From Dioszegia crocea (Eukaryota > Basidiomycota > Tremellomycetes > Tremellales > Bulleribasidiaceae), in contig BCKK01000010.1 in the NCBI GenBank assembly GCA_001600615.1, forward strand, positions 251,632 to 315,631: a stretch of 64,000 bases of DNA. Direction: 5' to 3'. The translations under genes and the position numbers were made by a program. Below are positions 9,685-20,081 of this stretch, piece by piece. The notes beneath the pieces were generated by a model. That model was given only the letters and a program-made list of their open reading frames with translations. It searched no databases and had not been told where the DNA came from. Every line of letters starts with the position of its first letter. Position 1 is the first letter of the stretch.

Positions 9685-11322
9685 TCAGAATCCCCCATCA
9701 TCTTGCAGTTCCCATCGCCTCAGGATGCGCCAACACACCTCCGGTAGGACCCCTTCTCTCGACAATGGGGTTTGCCCCATTCTCAGCCCAGCCGCCGAGT
9801 ACATCGCCGCCAGCACCGAGTTCGGCAACTCCCTCCCATCCTCCCGCATCACGCGCTCAATCCAACTACTTGAGCCATCACCCATGCCCGGCTCGGCCCA
9901 CCCGTCCGGATGAAGCCGGAGAGGGAATTCATTCGCGATCTTCGCCCGGCAGTGGATAAGTTCTCGTCCTTCAGTGAGACTCGTGGTACTTTCAGAAGCG
10001 AAAGATCTGACGACCATGCCTGTGAAATCTGCACTGTCCGGATGAGGGGGCGAGGGGCATATCTCATTCTGTCTCGAAGCGTAGTCGAGGTGAGGTGGGA
10101 GGTAGATGGTGGCGAGTTTTGGGCAGGTATATAAGTGGGCTGAGGCCAGAGTGAGGATGTTGGAAGCGATCTTGGGGAGAATGAGGATGTGCCGATTGAG
10201 GTCCATGTCGGATGTAGAGGAGTGAAGGGAGATTTCGAGTTGATAACGTTGAAGATTGGGTAAGGGAGGAATGATCAGGTCCTCAGTCTTCAGCTGAGAT
10301 TCTGAGGGCGGAGCAAATGGACTCACCGGCTTCTTATGCGAATACGCCAGATCTGTGCTCCACAGCACTGACAAAGCTTCCAAGCTCTCGAAAGCCTCGG
10401 GCGTTCGTAAGAAAGGGAATATGAAGAATGTACACTCCAGCCTCTTCAGTCTCTCTTTGCTCGCTAGCGCTGTGAGGAGCGGGCAAGTAGGAGTCGGCTT
10501 CCACCGATGAGCATGATCCCTCAACGCCACCGCCTCCAGTCCCTTGGCAGCGTCAATGAGCGGCACCAAGGTACGCACGAAGCTCTGCTCCATCTCGTCG
10601 ATTATCACCTCTCTGAGCCGAGGTAGTACTGTCGTCGGGATGACCTTGGAGCGAAGAGGAGGCACACCGCCCGAGATCCGGCGAGGGTGAGACAGGATGT
10701 GCAGACATTCGAGATTGGGGACTTTCTCCACGATCTCCACGACGGTCTCGTTCCATCGGTATCGGACATCGAGGCGGAGATGCCGGAGGGATGGGAGAGG
10801 GTGGGGAAGAGCGCGGAAGAGGTCGAGTGTGGCAGTGAGGGAGTAGGAGGACATGGTGAATGATGGAGCTGGACTACGGAGCTCGAGGTGCTTCAGACCA
10901 GTGGCGAGGGTGAGAACGTCAAGAAGGGATGATGGGAGCTCGAATCGGAGGTCCAAGAAGAGAACGTGAAGTTGGGTAGGACGCCATGATTGAGCCCGCA
11001 GTAGGGTGAGGATAGTCTGTATGAGCGAATGAGAGGCGGAAGATGGGGTGACCGATGAGTAGGAGGAAAGAACGGGTGTGACTGGGATGTATGATTGGGA
11101 TGAGGCTGAGTGTAGGGATGTGGAGACGAGGAGGAGATCTCGATCGGTCAGGCTCAATTCCCGCCATACGATGCTCTCGCCAACCTCTTGCAAGGATCGA
11201 CAAGTGAGGGCAAGAGCGGCGGCGCTGCGTTTGTTGAGATGAGAGGCGATCGATCGGAGGAGCTCAGAAGGGAGATCGACGAGCGAGGACTTGCTGGTGA
11301 GAGGCGGTGCTGAGGGAGGCAT
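9685..11322 (-). CDS. F-box protein B1 with LRR-like body
   Basis: The F-box starts a few residues after the ATG at 11320-11322 (LVDLPSELLRSIASHLNKRS, then LALTCRSLQEV). An in-frame ATG 18 codons upstream (11376) is an alternative start. The body is leucine-rich and irregular (LKHLELRS, LRHLRLDVRY), as in fungal F-box/LRR proteins that recruit substrates to SCF ubiquitin ligases. The frame is open throughout, but 10282-10326 (45 nt, minus strand GTGAGT...CTGAG) sits where B2 has its intron and is probably spliced out. The product would be about 530 residues from the inner start, or 548 from the outer. It lies about 200 bp from the 3' end of B2 on the same strand: a tandem pair. Substrate unknown. 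Confidence 0.75.
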   Translation of the reverse strand: MPPSAPPLTSKSSLVDLPSELLRSIASHLNKRSAAALALTCRSLQEVGESIVWRELSLTDRDLLLVSTSLHSASSQSYIPVTPVLSSYSSVTPSSASHSLIQTILTLLRAQSWRPTQLHVLFLDLRFELPSSLLDVLTLATGLKHLELRSPAPSFTMSSYSLTATLDLFRALPHPLPSLRHLRLDVRYRWNETVVEIVEKVPNLECLHILSHPRRISGGVPPLRSKVIPTTVLPRLREVIIDEMEQSFVRTLVPLIDAAKGLEAVALRDHAHRWKPTPTCPLLTALASKERLKRLECTFFIFPFLRTPEAFESLEALSVLWSTDLAYSHKKPVSPFAPPSESQLKTEDLIIPPLPNLQRYQLEISLHSSTSDMDLNRHILILPKIASNILTLASAHLYTCPKLATIYLPPHLDYASRQNEICPSPPHPDSADFTGMVVRSFASESTTSLTEGRELIHCRAKIANEFPLRLHPDGWAEPGMGDGSSSWIERVMREDGRELPNSVLAAMYSAAGLRMGQTPLSREGVLPEVCWRILRRWELQDDGGF

Positions 11323-11522
11323 CGTGAATCTGGACCGATCAAGAGCAAGAGAGTATACAGGGCGCGTAGAGCGCACTCATCATATACACACTCTCATCTC
11401 GAGTCACCTCCTTTGTCCCACTTTCGTACAAAGGAAGGGCAGAAACTTCCCCCTCTGGCCTCCATTGTCGATTCCACATCCCCCATGCCTATCCGCCACA
11501 TCCCCCTTCTCGTCCCTGGAGT

Positions 11523-13236
11523 CTACTCAGGGCCCTCATCCCCAGCGAGGCAATGAGGTACTACCCCCGCTTCTTCCTCACCCATCGTGATGTACCACTC
11601 TTCCAGTACCGACCATGCTTCCACACTCAGACTCAGCCTTCTTCCCGGTTCCATCCACGCGACTGACAGACCCGAAAGTGTGTACACTCTCGATAGGATA
11701 TCCGCCGGAACAACGTATCCCCTATAGTCCGTATACTCTTCCCACACGTTCGTAGCCCGATAGACCAGCCTCCTTGCCTGATGTAGATGATTCGAGGTGA
11801 AAGACCGGCAGTGGGTGAAGGAGTGCTTCGAGCTGGGAAGTGACGGCTGGTATGACCGGACGAGCATGGCATCACCGAGTTTGCGAGGGAGATCTGGGCT
11901 GTCCCATCGATCCCTAACGGAGTCGTTCAGCTCTACGACTGGAGGACTGGGGTATTGGATGAGTTGGACATTGGGCGCAGAGAGGAGTTGGGATAGAAAG
12001 GAGGCTGGGATGGGGCGTAGGGGTTCGGGGAGGGAGAGCCATTCGCCACCGTATCGCCGGGTGGGAAGATCATCGGGGTTTGAAGACTTGTAGAGGAACA
12101 GTCTTTCGAGCGAAGGAAGTGATGGAATTCGTATATCCTATTTTGTCAGCTAGCGTATCGTTGAAGGGTAACGCAAATGCATCGGATCAACTCACATCCA
12201 GTCTTCCAGTTCCGTAATATTCGGATGTTTCCCCGCAGCATAAATCCTCTGCTGCCTCGTCAAGGGACAACATTCTCAGTTGTTGGAAACCCCTTGATAC
12301 GATCAAGGCAGGTAGGCATACCGATGTGCTGGCGAGGTAATCGAGAGATGGGATCCCGCTGAGTAGATGTATGAGCTCATCATCTTTTGTCGGCTGCCAG
12401 ATATTCTCCGGGTCCAGCAAAGCAATGTTGTCGAGCTCATAGGCGTATTCGACGAGATGCTGTATCATCGGGATAAGGGAGGGGGCCATTTGGTCGATCT
12501 CGAGGGATCGTAGGTGTGGTAGCCCCGGCCAGTTGCCGGCGTCAAGGGCAGGGGGAAAGTTGGATGGGTCGCCCCAGCCTCCGGTAAAAGGTACGGTAGG
12601 GGATAGATGGAGGGAGTGGAGATGAGGAGTGAGAGCAAGCATCCCGCGGACGCGCTCTTCCCATTTGTGACCGAGTGGGAGTGTAAGATGGCGCAGACGG
12701 AGGAAGGGGGAATCGAGTTGCTGGATTGCAGCTTCCAGCGTGAACTCGTTGTCCGGATCGCCAAATTCGATGAGACACTCGGGTGCGAAGAGGTCGAGCT
12801 GCTGAAGAGATGGGGTGCAGAGTTTGAGCAAGTCAATCATCTGGATAGGGATGGGTCGATCGAGATCAAATTGGATCTTTCGGACCGATCGGAGTCGCCC
12901 CCCGCCTCGTGCAAGGAGTAGAGTGATAATGGACCCGATGTGGCGACCTAGGGACCGGCTCTCTAGTATGAGCCGTACGGATGATTGAAGATCGATCTGC
13001 GTGTCGTCGGGAAGCCGAGTATGCTGGAGGGCGGCAGACAAGGAGCGAGGGGTCGGAACATCCTCCCAGCCCATAGGACACGTCCGGCGGAGTGATAGGG
13101 GTAGATCATGCCAGATGGATGTCTCGGCGATGGGACATAGGAGCGAGCATGTAGTCGCCAGGGATACGGCCGAGTGATGAGGGAGATATGAGGCGATCTG
13201 TATGAGCAAGTGATGTGGGAGGGTTACCAGCGACAT
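11523..13236 (-). CDS. F-box protein B2 with LRR-like body
   Basis: Exon 1 is 13236-12196 and exon 2 is 12137-11523, joined in phase 0 across a 58-nt intron (GTGAGT, GCTGAC branch, ATAG), giving 551 residues. I chose the ATG at 13236 because the F-box follows at once (VTLPHHLLIQIASYLPHHS, LATTCSLLCPI). An upstream in-frame ATG at 13344 would add 36 hydrophobic residues. The middle is leucine-rich (LRHLTLPLGHKWEERV resembles B1 LRHLRLDVRYRWNETV), so B1 and B2 are paralogues. The C-terminus has GYVVPADILSRVYTLSG followed by an acidic SVEAWSVLEEWY, also found in C1-C3. Probable SCF adaptor with unknown target. Confidence 0.78.
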
Positions 13237-13939
13237 CTCGAATATCTTGCTAAAGCAATGGGCAATTTGCAGTGTGGAAAAGCACCTGGGATGAACGATC
13301 AGTAGAAAGACTGTCATCTTGAGGATCATTTGCACGTATCTCATAGCCTCGAAACAAAGGAGATGGGAACATAGGACGGAAGCGGAGCGCTTTCAGAGCG
13401 AGGGGCGGAAAGGAGGGCTTTGACAAGGTATAGCAAGCCGCAACCTTCCACTTGCCGCATTTTGGATCAGAATTCCCAGGACCCTTCAGGCTGCCTGTGC
13501 GATTTTCGTCCATGTCGTTCTGGAGTGTATTGAGTGTTGGACATATAGGGCGAAGCTAGAGATCGAGACTTGGTGCAAAATTGCGGCCCTAGGAGGGGAA
13601 TGTGGCGATGCCGTAATTGTGACTTGGCCGTGCAATTCAATTAAGCGCGTCAAGCTGTACACATTGGATTATACATCGCTTCATCGTGATCTAATCTTGC
13701 CTATCTATCCCCCTAACGCGCGTCGGAAGAGGAGAATCCACAACAGCGAGAAGCGATCACCTGCTTGTCGCTTTTCAATCGATACGGTTCGCTCAGTGGC
13801 GCTTGCACTCTTGCCGAATTTGTACGGGCAGCGAAGGACCATACCTAGAAGCGCCTATCTCTGGAGTATCAGCTCAAAGACTGCGCGGGAAGGCTAGCAA
13901 GCTGTATCTCAACTGCTACATCGACAGATCATTCGCACG
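13237..13939. other. Divergent promoter region B2 / C2-domain gene
   Basis: Separates the minus-strand B2 start from the plus-strand ATG at 13940. I see no gene here; short open frames on both strands lack recognisable content. Confidence 0.5.
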
Positions 13940-16867
13940 ATGACAACTCCATCGGATGTTCTGGAGCCACGGGAGCTGGGGACGTTGATTGTTGTTGTGG
14001 GGAAAGCGGTACGTGTGACCTATACCCAAGCCTCTAGATGGCACAGCTCACTGGTCAGAGAAATTTACCCAACAAGTCAAGATTCGGAAAGCAAGATCCC
14101 TTCTGCTCCGTGAAATTGCAGAATGACAAACAACGGACCAAGGCAATCAAGCGGTAGGTCCAACGCTGCGGGCTGTACGAGATAGTAGCTGATGATCAAG
14201 GGGCGGGCAGCATCCTGAATGGGACGAAGAGCTCCGCTTCACAGTCAAGGAAGATCTTGACGAAGTACTCGCCCGCTCAGATTCGTCAGCCGATACCTCC
14301 TTGTCGTCTTCGACCTCGCAGCCGAATGTGCCCAGTAAAGACGGGTCAGTCTCAGGCGTTACCACTGCGGCGGCCTTGGCAAATAAGAGTCGGAAGGGAC
14401 CTGTGAAGAAGAGCGGGGGGAAGAAGTTGAATGTGGCTTGTTATGCGGATGACGCCAAGGAACCGGAATTGATAGGGGAATGTGCGGTGGACATTGACGA
14501 GGTGTTGAAGAAGGGGGAAGTGGATGGTGAGTTGTTAGCTGCGTGGTATGCGCGAGCTGGATAGCTGATCGCGATCAGAGTGGTATGAGTTCACATACAA
14601 GGACAAATACAGCGGAGAGGTGTATCTTGAATTGACCTTCTATTCCAACGTATGTTCCCCAAACGAGTATAGGATGACGCCCTGATTTTGCAGGAAGCAC
14701 CACCCGTCAAGCGCAATCCGCATATTCAGCGATATGGTCAGGCAAGCCTGATAGGTGCCGGCTCTTCAGCCTCACTATCAAGCGACAGTCGCCCCTCGAT
14801 GGCAAGCTTATCGACCTCGAGTAGCGTATCGGGGATGAACCTGTACATCCCGCCCTACGCACAGCCTCCACGAGAGCCCTCCCCCGCTCCGCCATCAGTG
14901 CAATCGTCGTACAATGTCGCACCATCTACCAGCTTCGCACAGCTTGGACTTCCCCCCAGCCAAAGCCAGGGCTTGAGTCATCACCGCAATCAGAGTTTGC
15001 CTGTACGTAATTCTCGTTGCCCAACAGATGAATCTCAAGCTGACTTTCATAGTCGATCAATGGACATCCGGGCTATCCACCATCATCCTTATCATCTATG
15101 GCTTCTATATCAACACTACATCCCATCCCAGCCGAGGATCCGCTCGATACCCTTTCCAGACCCATGTCGTCCATGTCGATCTCATCCTCCGTCCAATCCC
15201 GCCCGCTTCCCGTTGCCACACCGATGCCACCGCAGCCACATCATCAGAACTCAGACCCTTCGTACCATTCGAGTCACAGACACTCTCTTGGCGAGGCCCC
15301 GTGGTCGACCCTGCTCCCTCCCTCCACATCTGCACAACGACCCCTATCGTCGAGTAGCACTACCTCGATGAATCAATATCAGTGGGATCAGATACGGCAA
15401 CAAAATGGCGCGACTCCCCTAGCTCGACCGCCTTCATCATCCTATCCACCTCCTCAGCCTTATGCTCCCGGATCTTACAACTCTGTCGATCCGCGCGCCC
15501 CCTCTCCCATTCCTCCCACACTCACTCCGGGTCCTCAGCACGGTGGTCATCGACACGCTCATAGCTTCTCGGGGCTTTCCGGGCAACCTCACCCATCAAC
15601 ATATCTTAATCCTACCCCGCCTCCCCCACCGGCACCCTCCCATTCTGCTCCACCTACAAATCAATATCCCGTACCATCTTCCTCCTTCCCCAACCTCACA
15701 CAACCCATGGATCCATACCGGGCCGAGACGCCGATGAACCCATATCGCGTCTCGTCGCCTCAGCCAGATATGTACACGGGGTCTCAGACTCCGAGACAAC
15801 AGGAGTACGCTCAGGGATATCAGCAGGGTCACCCTCAGTATGATCAACCCCAGACGTACGATAACCCGACATATCCTTCACAGCCCACGCCTGGCCAATT
15901 CCAGCCATCGGCATCTACAAATTGGGCAGCTCCTATACCGCCTCCCCGAGAGTCTACGCCGGTTCCCTACCAGCCGCCGCCACAGCCGAACTCGGCGGGG
16001 TACGTACCCTGGCACCAACAGACCCAGCCATCACAATCGAGCGGGTATCAATCACAATCTCCCTATCAGCCACAACCCACACCGCCGCCTGTTCCAGATT
16101 ACAACAGGCCGGCGCCGACTCCACCTGTGCCACCTCGCTCATCGGTCGGCTACTATCCCTCGGACGAGCTGTACCTCACTCAGCAGCATCAGCAGCCGCA
16201 GCAGCCCGACAAATCATCCCAAGCGCCCTGGCAGCAGAACCAGCAGCAGCCGTATCAGTCGCACGATCCTCATCGTCAGGCTTCGCCGATGCCGCATTCG
16301 TCATCTGCCCCTCCGGACATGTACCAGCAGCAACAGCATCAGCAGCAGTACAATTCGTACCAGCCTCCACCCCAGCAGCAGCAGCAGCATGGCGGATATC
16401 CCCCTCGAGAACCCTCTCCGGGTGCGCCAGCAGGATGGCAGTCTACCATTTCCCAATCCTCCTACTCCCAAACTCCCCCACCACAACAACAACCACCCTA
16501 TCAGCCCCCATATCAATCCCAAGCCCCTCCCAACCATGCTCGATCCCCATCCCCGATCCCTCCTCATTCGAACGGATGGCAATCCCAAACCCAAGAACAG
16601 CACGTCCCTCCTCCTCCTCCTGGTCGCACCCCCTCGCCCGCGCCACCTCCTGCGCCGGGCATTAAACACGATTGGAGATCGTACATGAACAGTTTGAATG
16701 CTGCGAGCGGGCGATCACCGAGTCCGCAACCCCCCGTGCAGCAGGCTCAGCCAGGTCAGCAGGATTGGTACACCCCTCCGCCGAGCCTGCCGTCCAGTAT
16801 CAGACCGCCAGATGGGTGGAACAGTGGGAATCATGTCTCGCAAGACGGTCATCAGTGGAGGGGATAG
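13940..16867 (+). CDS. C2-domain protein with long Pro/Gln-rich tail (Inn1/Fic1-like)
   Basis: Six exons (13940-14008, 14059-14153, 14201-14526, 14579-14649, 14694-15002, 15053-16867) give 894 residues. Residues 10-185 form a C2 domain (GTLIVVVGKA, RNLPNKSRFGKQDPFC, GGQHPEWDEELRF, ACYADDAKEPELIGE, YSGEVYLELTFY) with a Ser/Lys-rich insert. The remaining 700 or so residues are low-complexity Pro/Gln/Ser/Tyr with many PxxP motifs and Gln runs. C2 plus PxxP tail is the layout of budding yeast Inn1 and fission yeast Fic1, which bind the SH3 domain of Hof1/Cdc15 at the division site and link the actomyosin ring to septum synthesis. Function is inferred from that layout; the tail is much longer than in those yeast proteins as I know them. 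Other general C2 adaptors remain possible. Confidence 0.85.
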
Positions 16868-17114
16868 ATGGGTGGATAATGTGGGCGACGTCTTACCGAA
16901 GGAATGAAGGCGAAGGAAAGGGAGATGTTGTCGAGTAAGGGGCGATGGGCTGAAGCTTGAAGGGCCGCAAGAAGTATCTGCATCTAGATGAGCGTAGTAG
17001 CATCTTATTAAGCGCTGAACATAGGCGATGTAAGGGAATTTGTGATACAAATAACTCGACGCGATCGCTTGCCTTCTAAATACTAAATACTCAAGGTGCC
17101 GTGCTAGATAAACT

Positions 17115-19239
17115 CTATAGATACTTTGCGAAATCCATCATGGCTTGCCTACTGGCGCCGCCTTCTCTACAGCTCTTCTCGCACATCTGTCTCAGCGCAG
17201 CCATGCCTTCGTACAATTCTTGTCCGAGTTTGCCCTGTAACTGCGACCAAAGGTCCACCATCTCAGTTCTGATGGCCTCCGGTGTGCCAATCAACCTGGT
17301 GCCGTCGTACAGAACTTCGGGTTTCTCCCCCTGTCCAAAGAAACATTTCACCTGTTTGAGATCTACCCCAGCCTTGTACCTCTTCACTGAAACATCAGCC
17401 CAGTCCACCGGTGTAGGTCAGGGATACTCACAAATCTCAATGTGTTCCCCCTGATCGGCAAAGAACGGCATTCCAATGATGGGCACACCAGCTACGATCG
17501 CCTCGGCCATGGAGTTCATTCCACAGTGACTGAGAAAGAAGCCTGTAGCGGGGTGGTGAAGTACCTGGACTTGTGGGGCGACGTGGACCGCCATTCCGAA
17601 CTGGGCATCCTTGACCTTGTCGAGTAAGTCTGCGGGGATCGGGAAGAGCTCGGTGGCGTATGCAAAGAGGAATGGTGTAGATGTCGAGAGCAAGGTATCC
17701 AGGAGGTGATGGACCAGGTCCGGGCGGGTAATGGGAAAGAATGCGGATCCGTAGCTGTTGATAGCGTGAGCGGAGTCGACTTTTTGATGGATAACCAGAA
17801 CTGACCTGATGTAAATTACAGACTTGGGTCCACGATGTTCCAGCATTTGATCCAGGAATCCAACGGCCCTGAGCCCATCACTGTCCTCATTATTGAGAGC
17901 GACAATCTCGCCCTCCCATACTTTTTCCGAATATTGGAAGCTGGTGGATGAGCATCATATTGACCGCAGGAGTTTGACGACTGACCCCAGAGACAAGAAC
18001 GGCTTGCCCAGATGTGCCTCCAGCCATTTGATAGCCTCGGGCTCCATTTCCTGCACATTTGGCGCGACAAATCCGGTGAATTGAGGTGACCAGGTGGCCT
18101 TGTAAGTATCGAATAGACTGAGAACAATAGGTGGTGGAGGTGGGCATGAACCGACCCCAGGATCTAGTTCTGTCAGTTGCGATCTCGAGGCACGAGGAAT
18201 TTTGAATCTGGGTGACTCACGAAGCTCGAAATCCGTCATTGTCGGCAGGCCAGGTAAGCTCTTCATGACACCTCTATCTCCAAATCCGAGCTACAGAGAG
18301 TATCAGCTAATGTCCTTGGTGAATCGTCAGGCAGAATGTACGGGGTTTACGAGCTCCAAAGCGTTGCCACCCTTGGCCACCCCTGCCTCAACGATCCGCT
18401 TCATCGCTTCAAGAAATCCACCATCATCTTCACGCGCGTAATGACTGCAAACATGATCAGCTAGACACGCACGGAGAGGCAGAGGTGAGATGTGTAAACG
18501 GTTCGGGAGCTGCGGGTTGGATGGACACATACTGAAGGATAGCAGTGGGTCCGCTAGGCACGAATGCGAAACACGGTACCGTCTTGCCGAGCTGACTTCT
18601 GGTCACAGTGGTAAGAGTGTCTAGGACAAAGGCCTGGAACATCTAACTCAACATCAGCAGCTGACATTTTTACAGGTGGTGCTCGCGCAGACGAGGAGAC
18701 AAGAGGGAGACTTACATCGTAAACAACGCAAGTTGGCACGATATCTTTAAACTTGTTGTCAATGTCCGCTGCACCGCCTTGACCGCCTGCGTTGCCGAAG
18801 AGGACGGAAAAGTAACCCGCAATAGCAGCTGCGTAGGGAGCGGCACCGGCTGCCAACCCCTCAACCAAGTCGCCCTTCTTTGGCGGAGCGGGCTCTCCGG
18901 CGATCCCATCACTATTTGGGGCGACTTGAACTTCAATGAGCTGAATCCGGTCAAGTACTGAGGATGTGCCGACTGAGTCTTTCCCGCTCAAGTCTGTCTC
19001 GTAGACATAGGCGAATCCGGACGAGGCGAGCTCGGCTTTGACTCTGGGAGCGACGGTGGGAGACAGTAGGTGTGTGATGTGGAGTTTAGGGTGCAAGGCG
19101 AGCAGCTGCACTGTGAGATGTAGCAAAGGCCGCACGTGTCCCCTGAATCATCAGCGCAGAGCTGGGTAAGGGCAGAGCGGAGAACTCACCACGCCTCAAA
19201 GGGCACTACAACCAGATGCTTCGTTCCTGTCAATGTCAT
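17115..19239 (-). CDS. UDP-glycosyltransferase UGT1 (GT1 family)
   Basis: Nine exons: 19239-19190, 19142-18716, 18642-18533, 18444-18351, 18290-18221, 18169-17986, 17940-17806, 17754-17432, 17386-17115 give 554 residues. The N-terminal acceptor half starts [17 protein letters not shown] with the presumed catalytic His19; PTCVVYD would supply its partner Asp. The C-terminal half has the nucleotide-sugar signature: [44 protein letters not shown]. These enzymes transfer a sugar from UDP-sugar to small lipophilic acceptors; I see no signal peptide or membrane anchor, so probably cytosolic. Note CGMNS where paralogues have CGGNS. First of four tandem copies; acceptor unknown. Confidence 0.9.
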
Positions 19240-20081
19240 TGCGGCGACCGGAGAGGATGCCTGCAGATGAGGGATGTTTATACGCCCGAGTCAGATTTGA
19301 AGGAAGGATGAATATCCACAAGAACAGCTTCCACATGGTGACCTTACATCTGGCTCGTAAATTAGCGCGAAGGGGGATGCTAGATCTCATCGGCATCGTC
19401 AGTTTAACGTTTTCGGCACCGTTACAAACCTTTACAAACCCGAAATATCTATCGGCAATTGCGGTACTGAGCTAGTCCACGTTTGCATGCATGGCTATCG
19501 CAGCTTTGATTACTGTAACTAGTTACCTGAGAGTGCAACGCAGCTATCGCTCTAATCTCGACACCAGATCCCAAAGAGGAAAAAACGCAAAAGACCATAT
19601 CGCTCGTCGCTCGAAGCATTAACCGTATATTTTCGCCGCATACCGACCACATTGGCGCGTGTTCTTCCTACATACGTGTTCTCCGCGTTCCGGTTCCGCG
19701 CGCGGCGGTCGCGGGGTAGTCACCCTTACAGCATTTGAGGAATGCTGAGGCAGTACGTGCCTGTACGTGCATATCATACTGTAGTTGTATCGGAGCATCG
19801 TCCGCCTGAGCCGCTATCGGAGCCATCATCGGATTTTGAGGTCCAACTGGCCGAGCCGAGCCATCCATCCATCAACAGAAGTCTAAAACTATTTAGAAAA
19901 ATCTAACATCGGCTCCGGTACAGCTCTTATGACTGAGCTGATGCAGTTTCCCATGAAACGCCCGCGCGTGCGACCTCCAACTCGTGCGCATTTTTCAGGA
20001 TCAGGACTCCTCGTATACCTTAGACGCAAACTTACGATCCATACCGACCTATTGAGAAAGGGAGAAGTTTACGAGAGGACT
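19240..20081. other. Intergenic region UGT1-UGT2
   Basis: Upstream region of UGT1 and 3' flank of UGT2. Holds a tandem TTACAAACC pair (19422-19440), a GC-rich patch near 19690, and at its UGT2 end a block conserved with the UGT3 3' flank. No gene seen. Confidence 0.5.
20037..20080 (-). repeat. Conserved 3'-flank block of UGT2, shared with UGT3
   Basis: About 44 bp directly downstream of the UGT2 stop are nearly identical to 22751-22795 downstream of UGT3 (shared ATCCATACCGACCTAT and GGGAGAAGTTTACGAGAGG). Patchier similarity extends further out. It marks a recent duplication or conserved 3'UTR function. Confidence 0.6.

Noticed and set aside
15840..16688. Long overlapping open frames (247-282 codons) inside the C2-protein tail, plus antisense frames
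   Set aside because: They arise because the Pro/Gln/Ser codon repeats keep all frames open; compositions are shifted copies of the same low complexity.
19422..19440. Tandem TTACAAACC upstream of UGT1
   Set aside because: Only two short units and not found at the other UGT promoters; could be chance.
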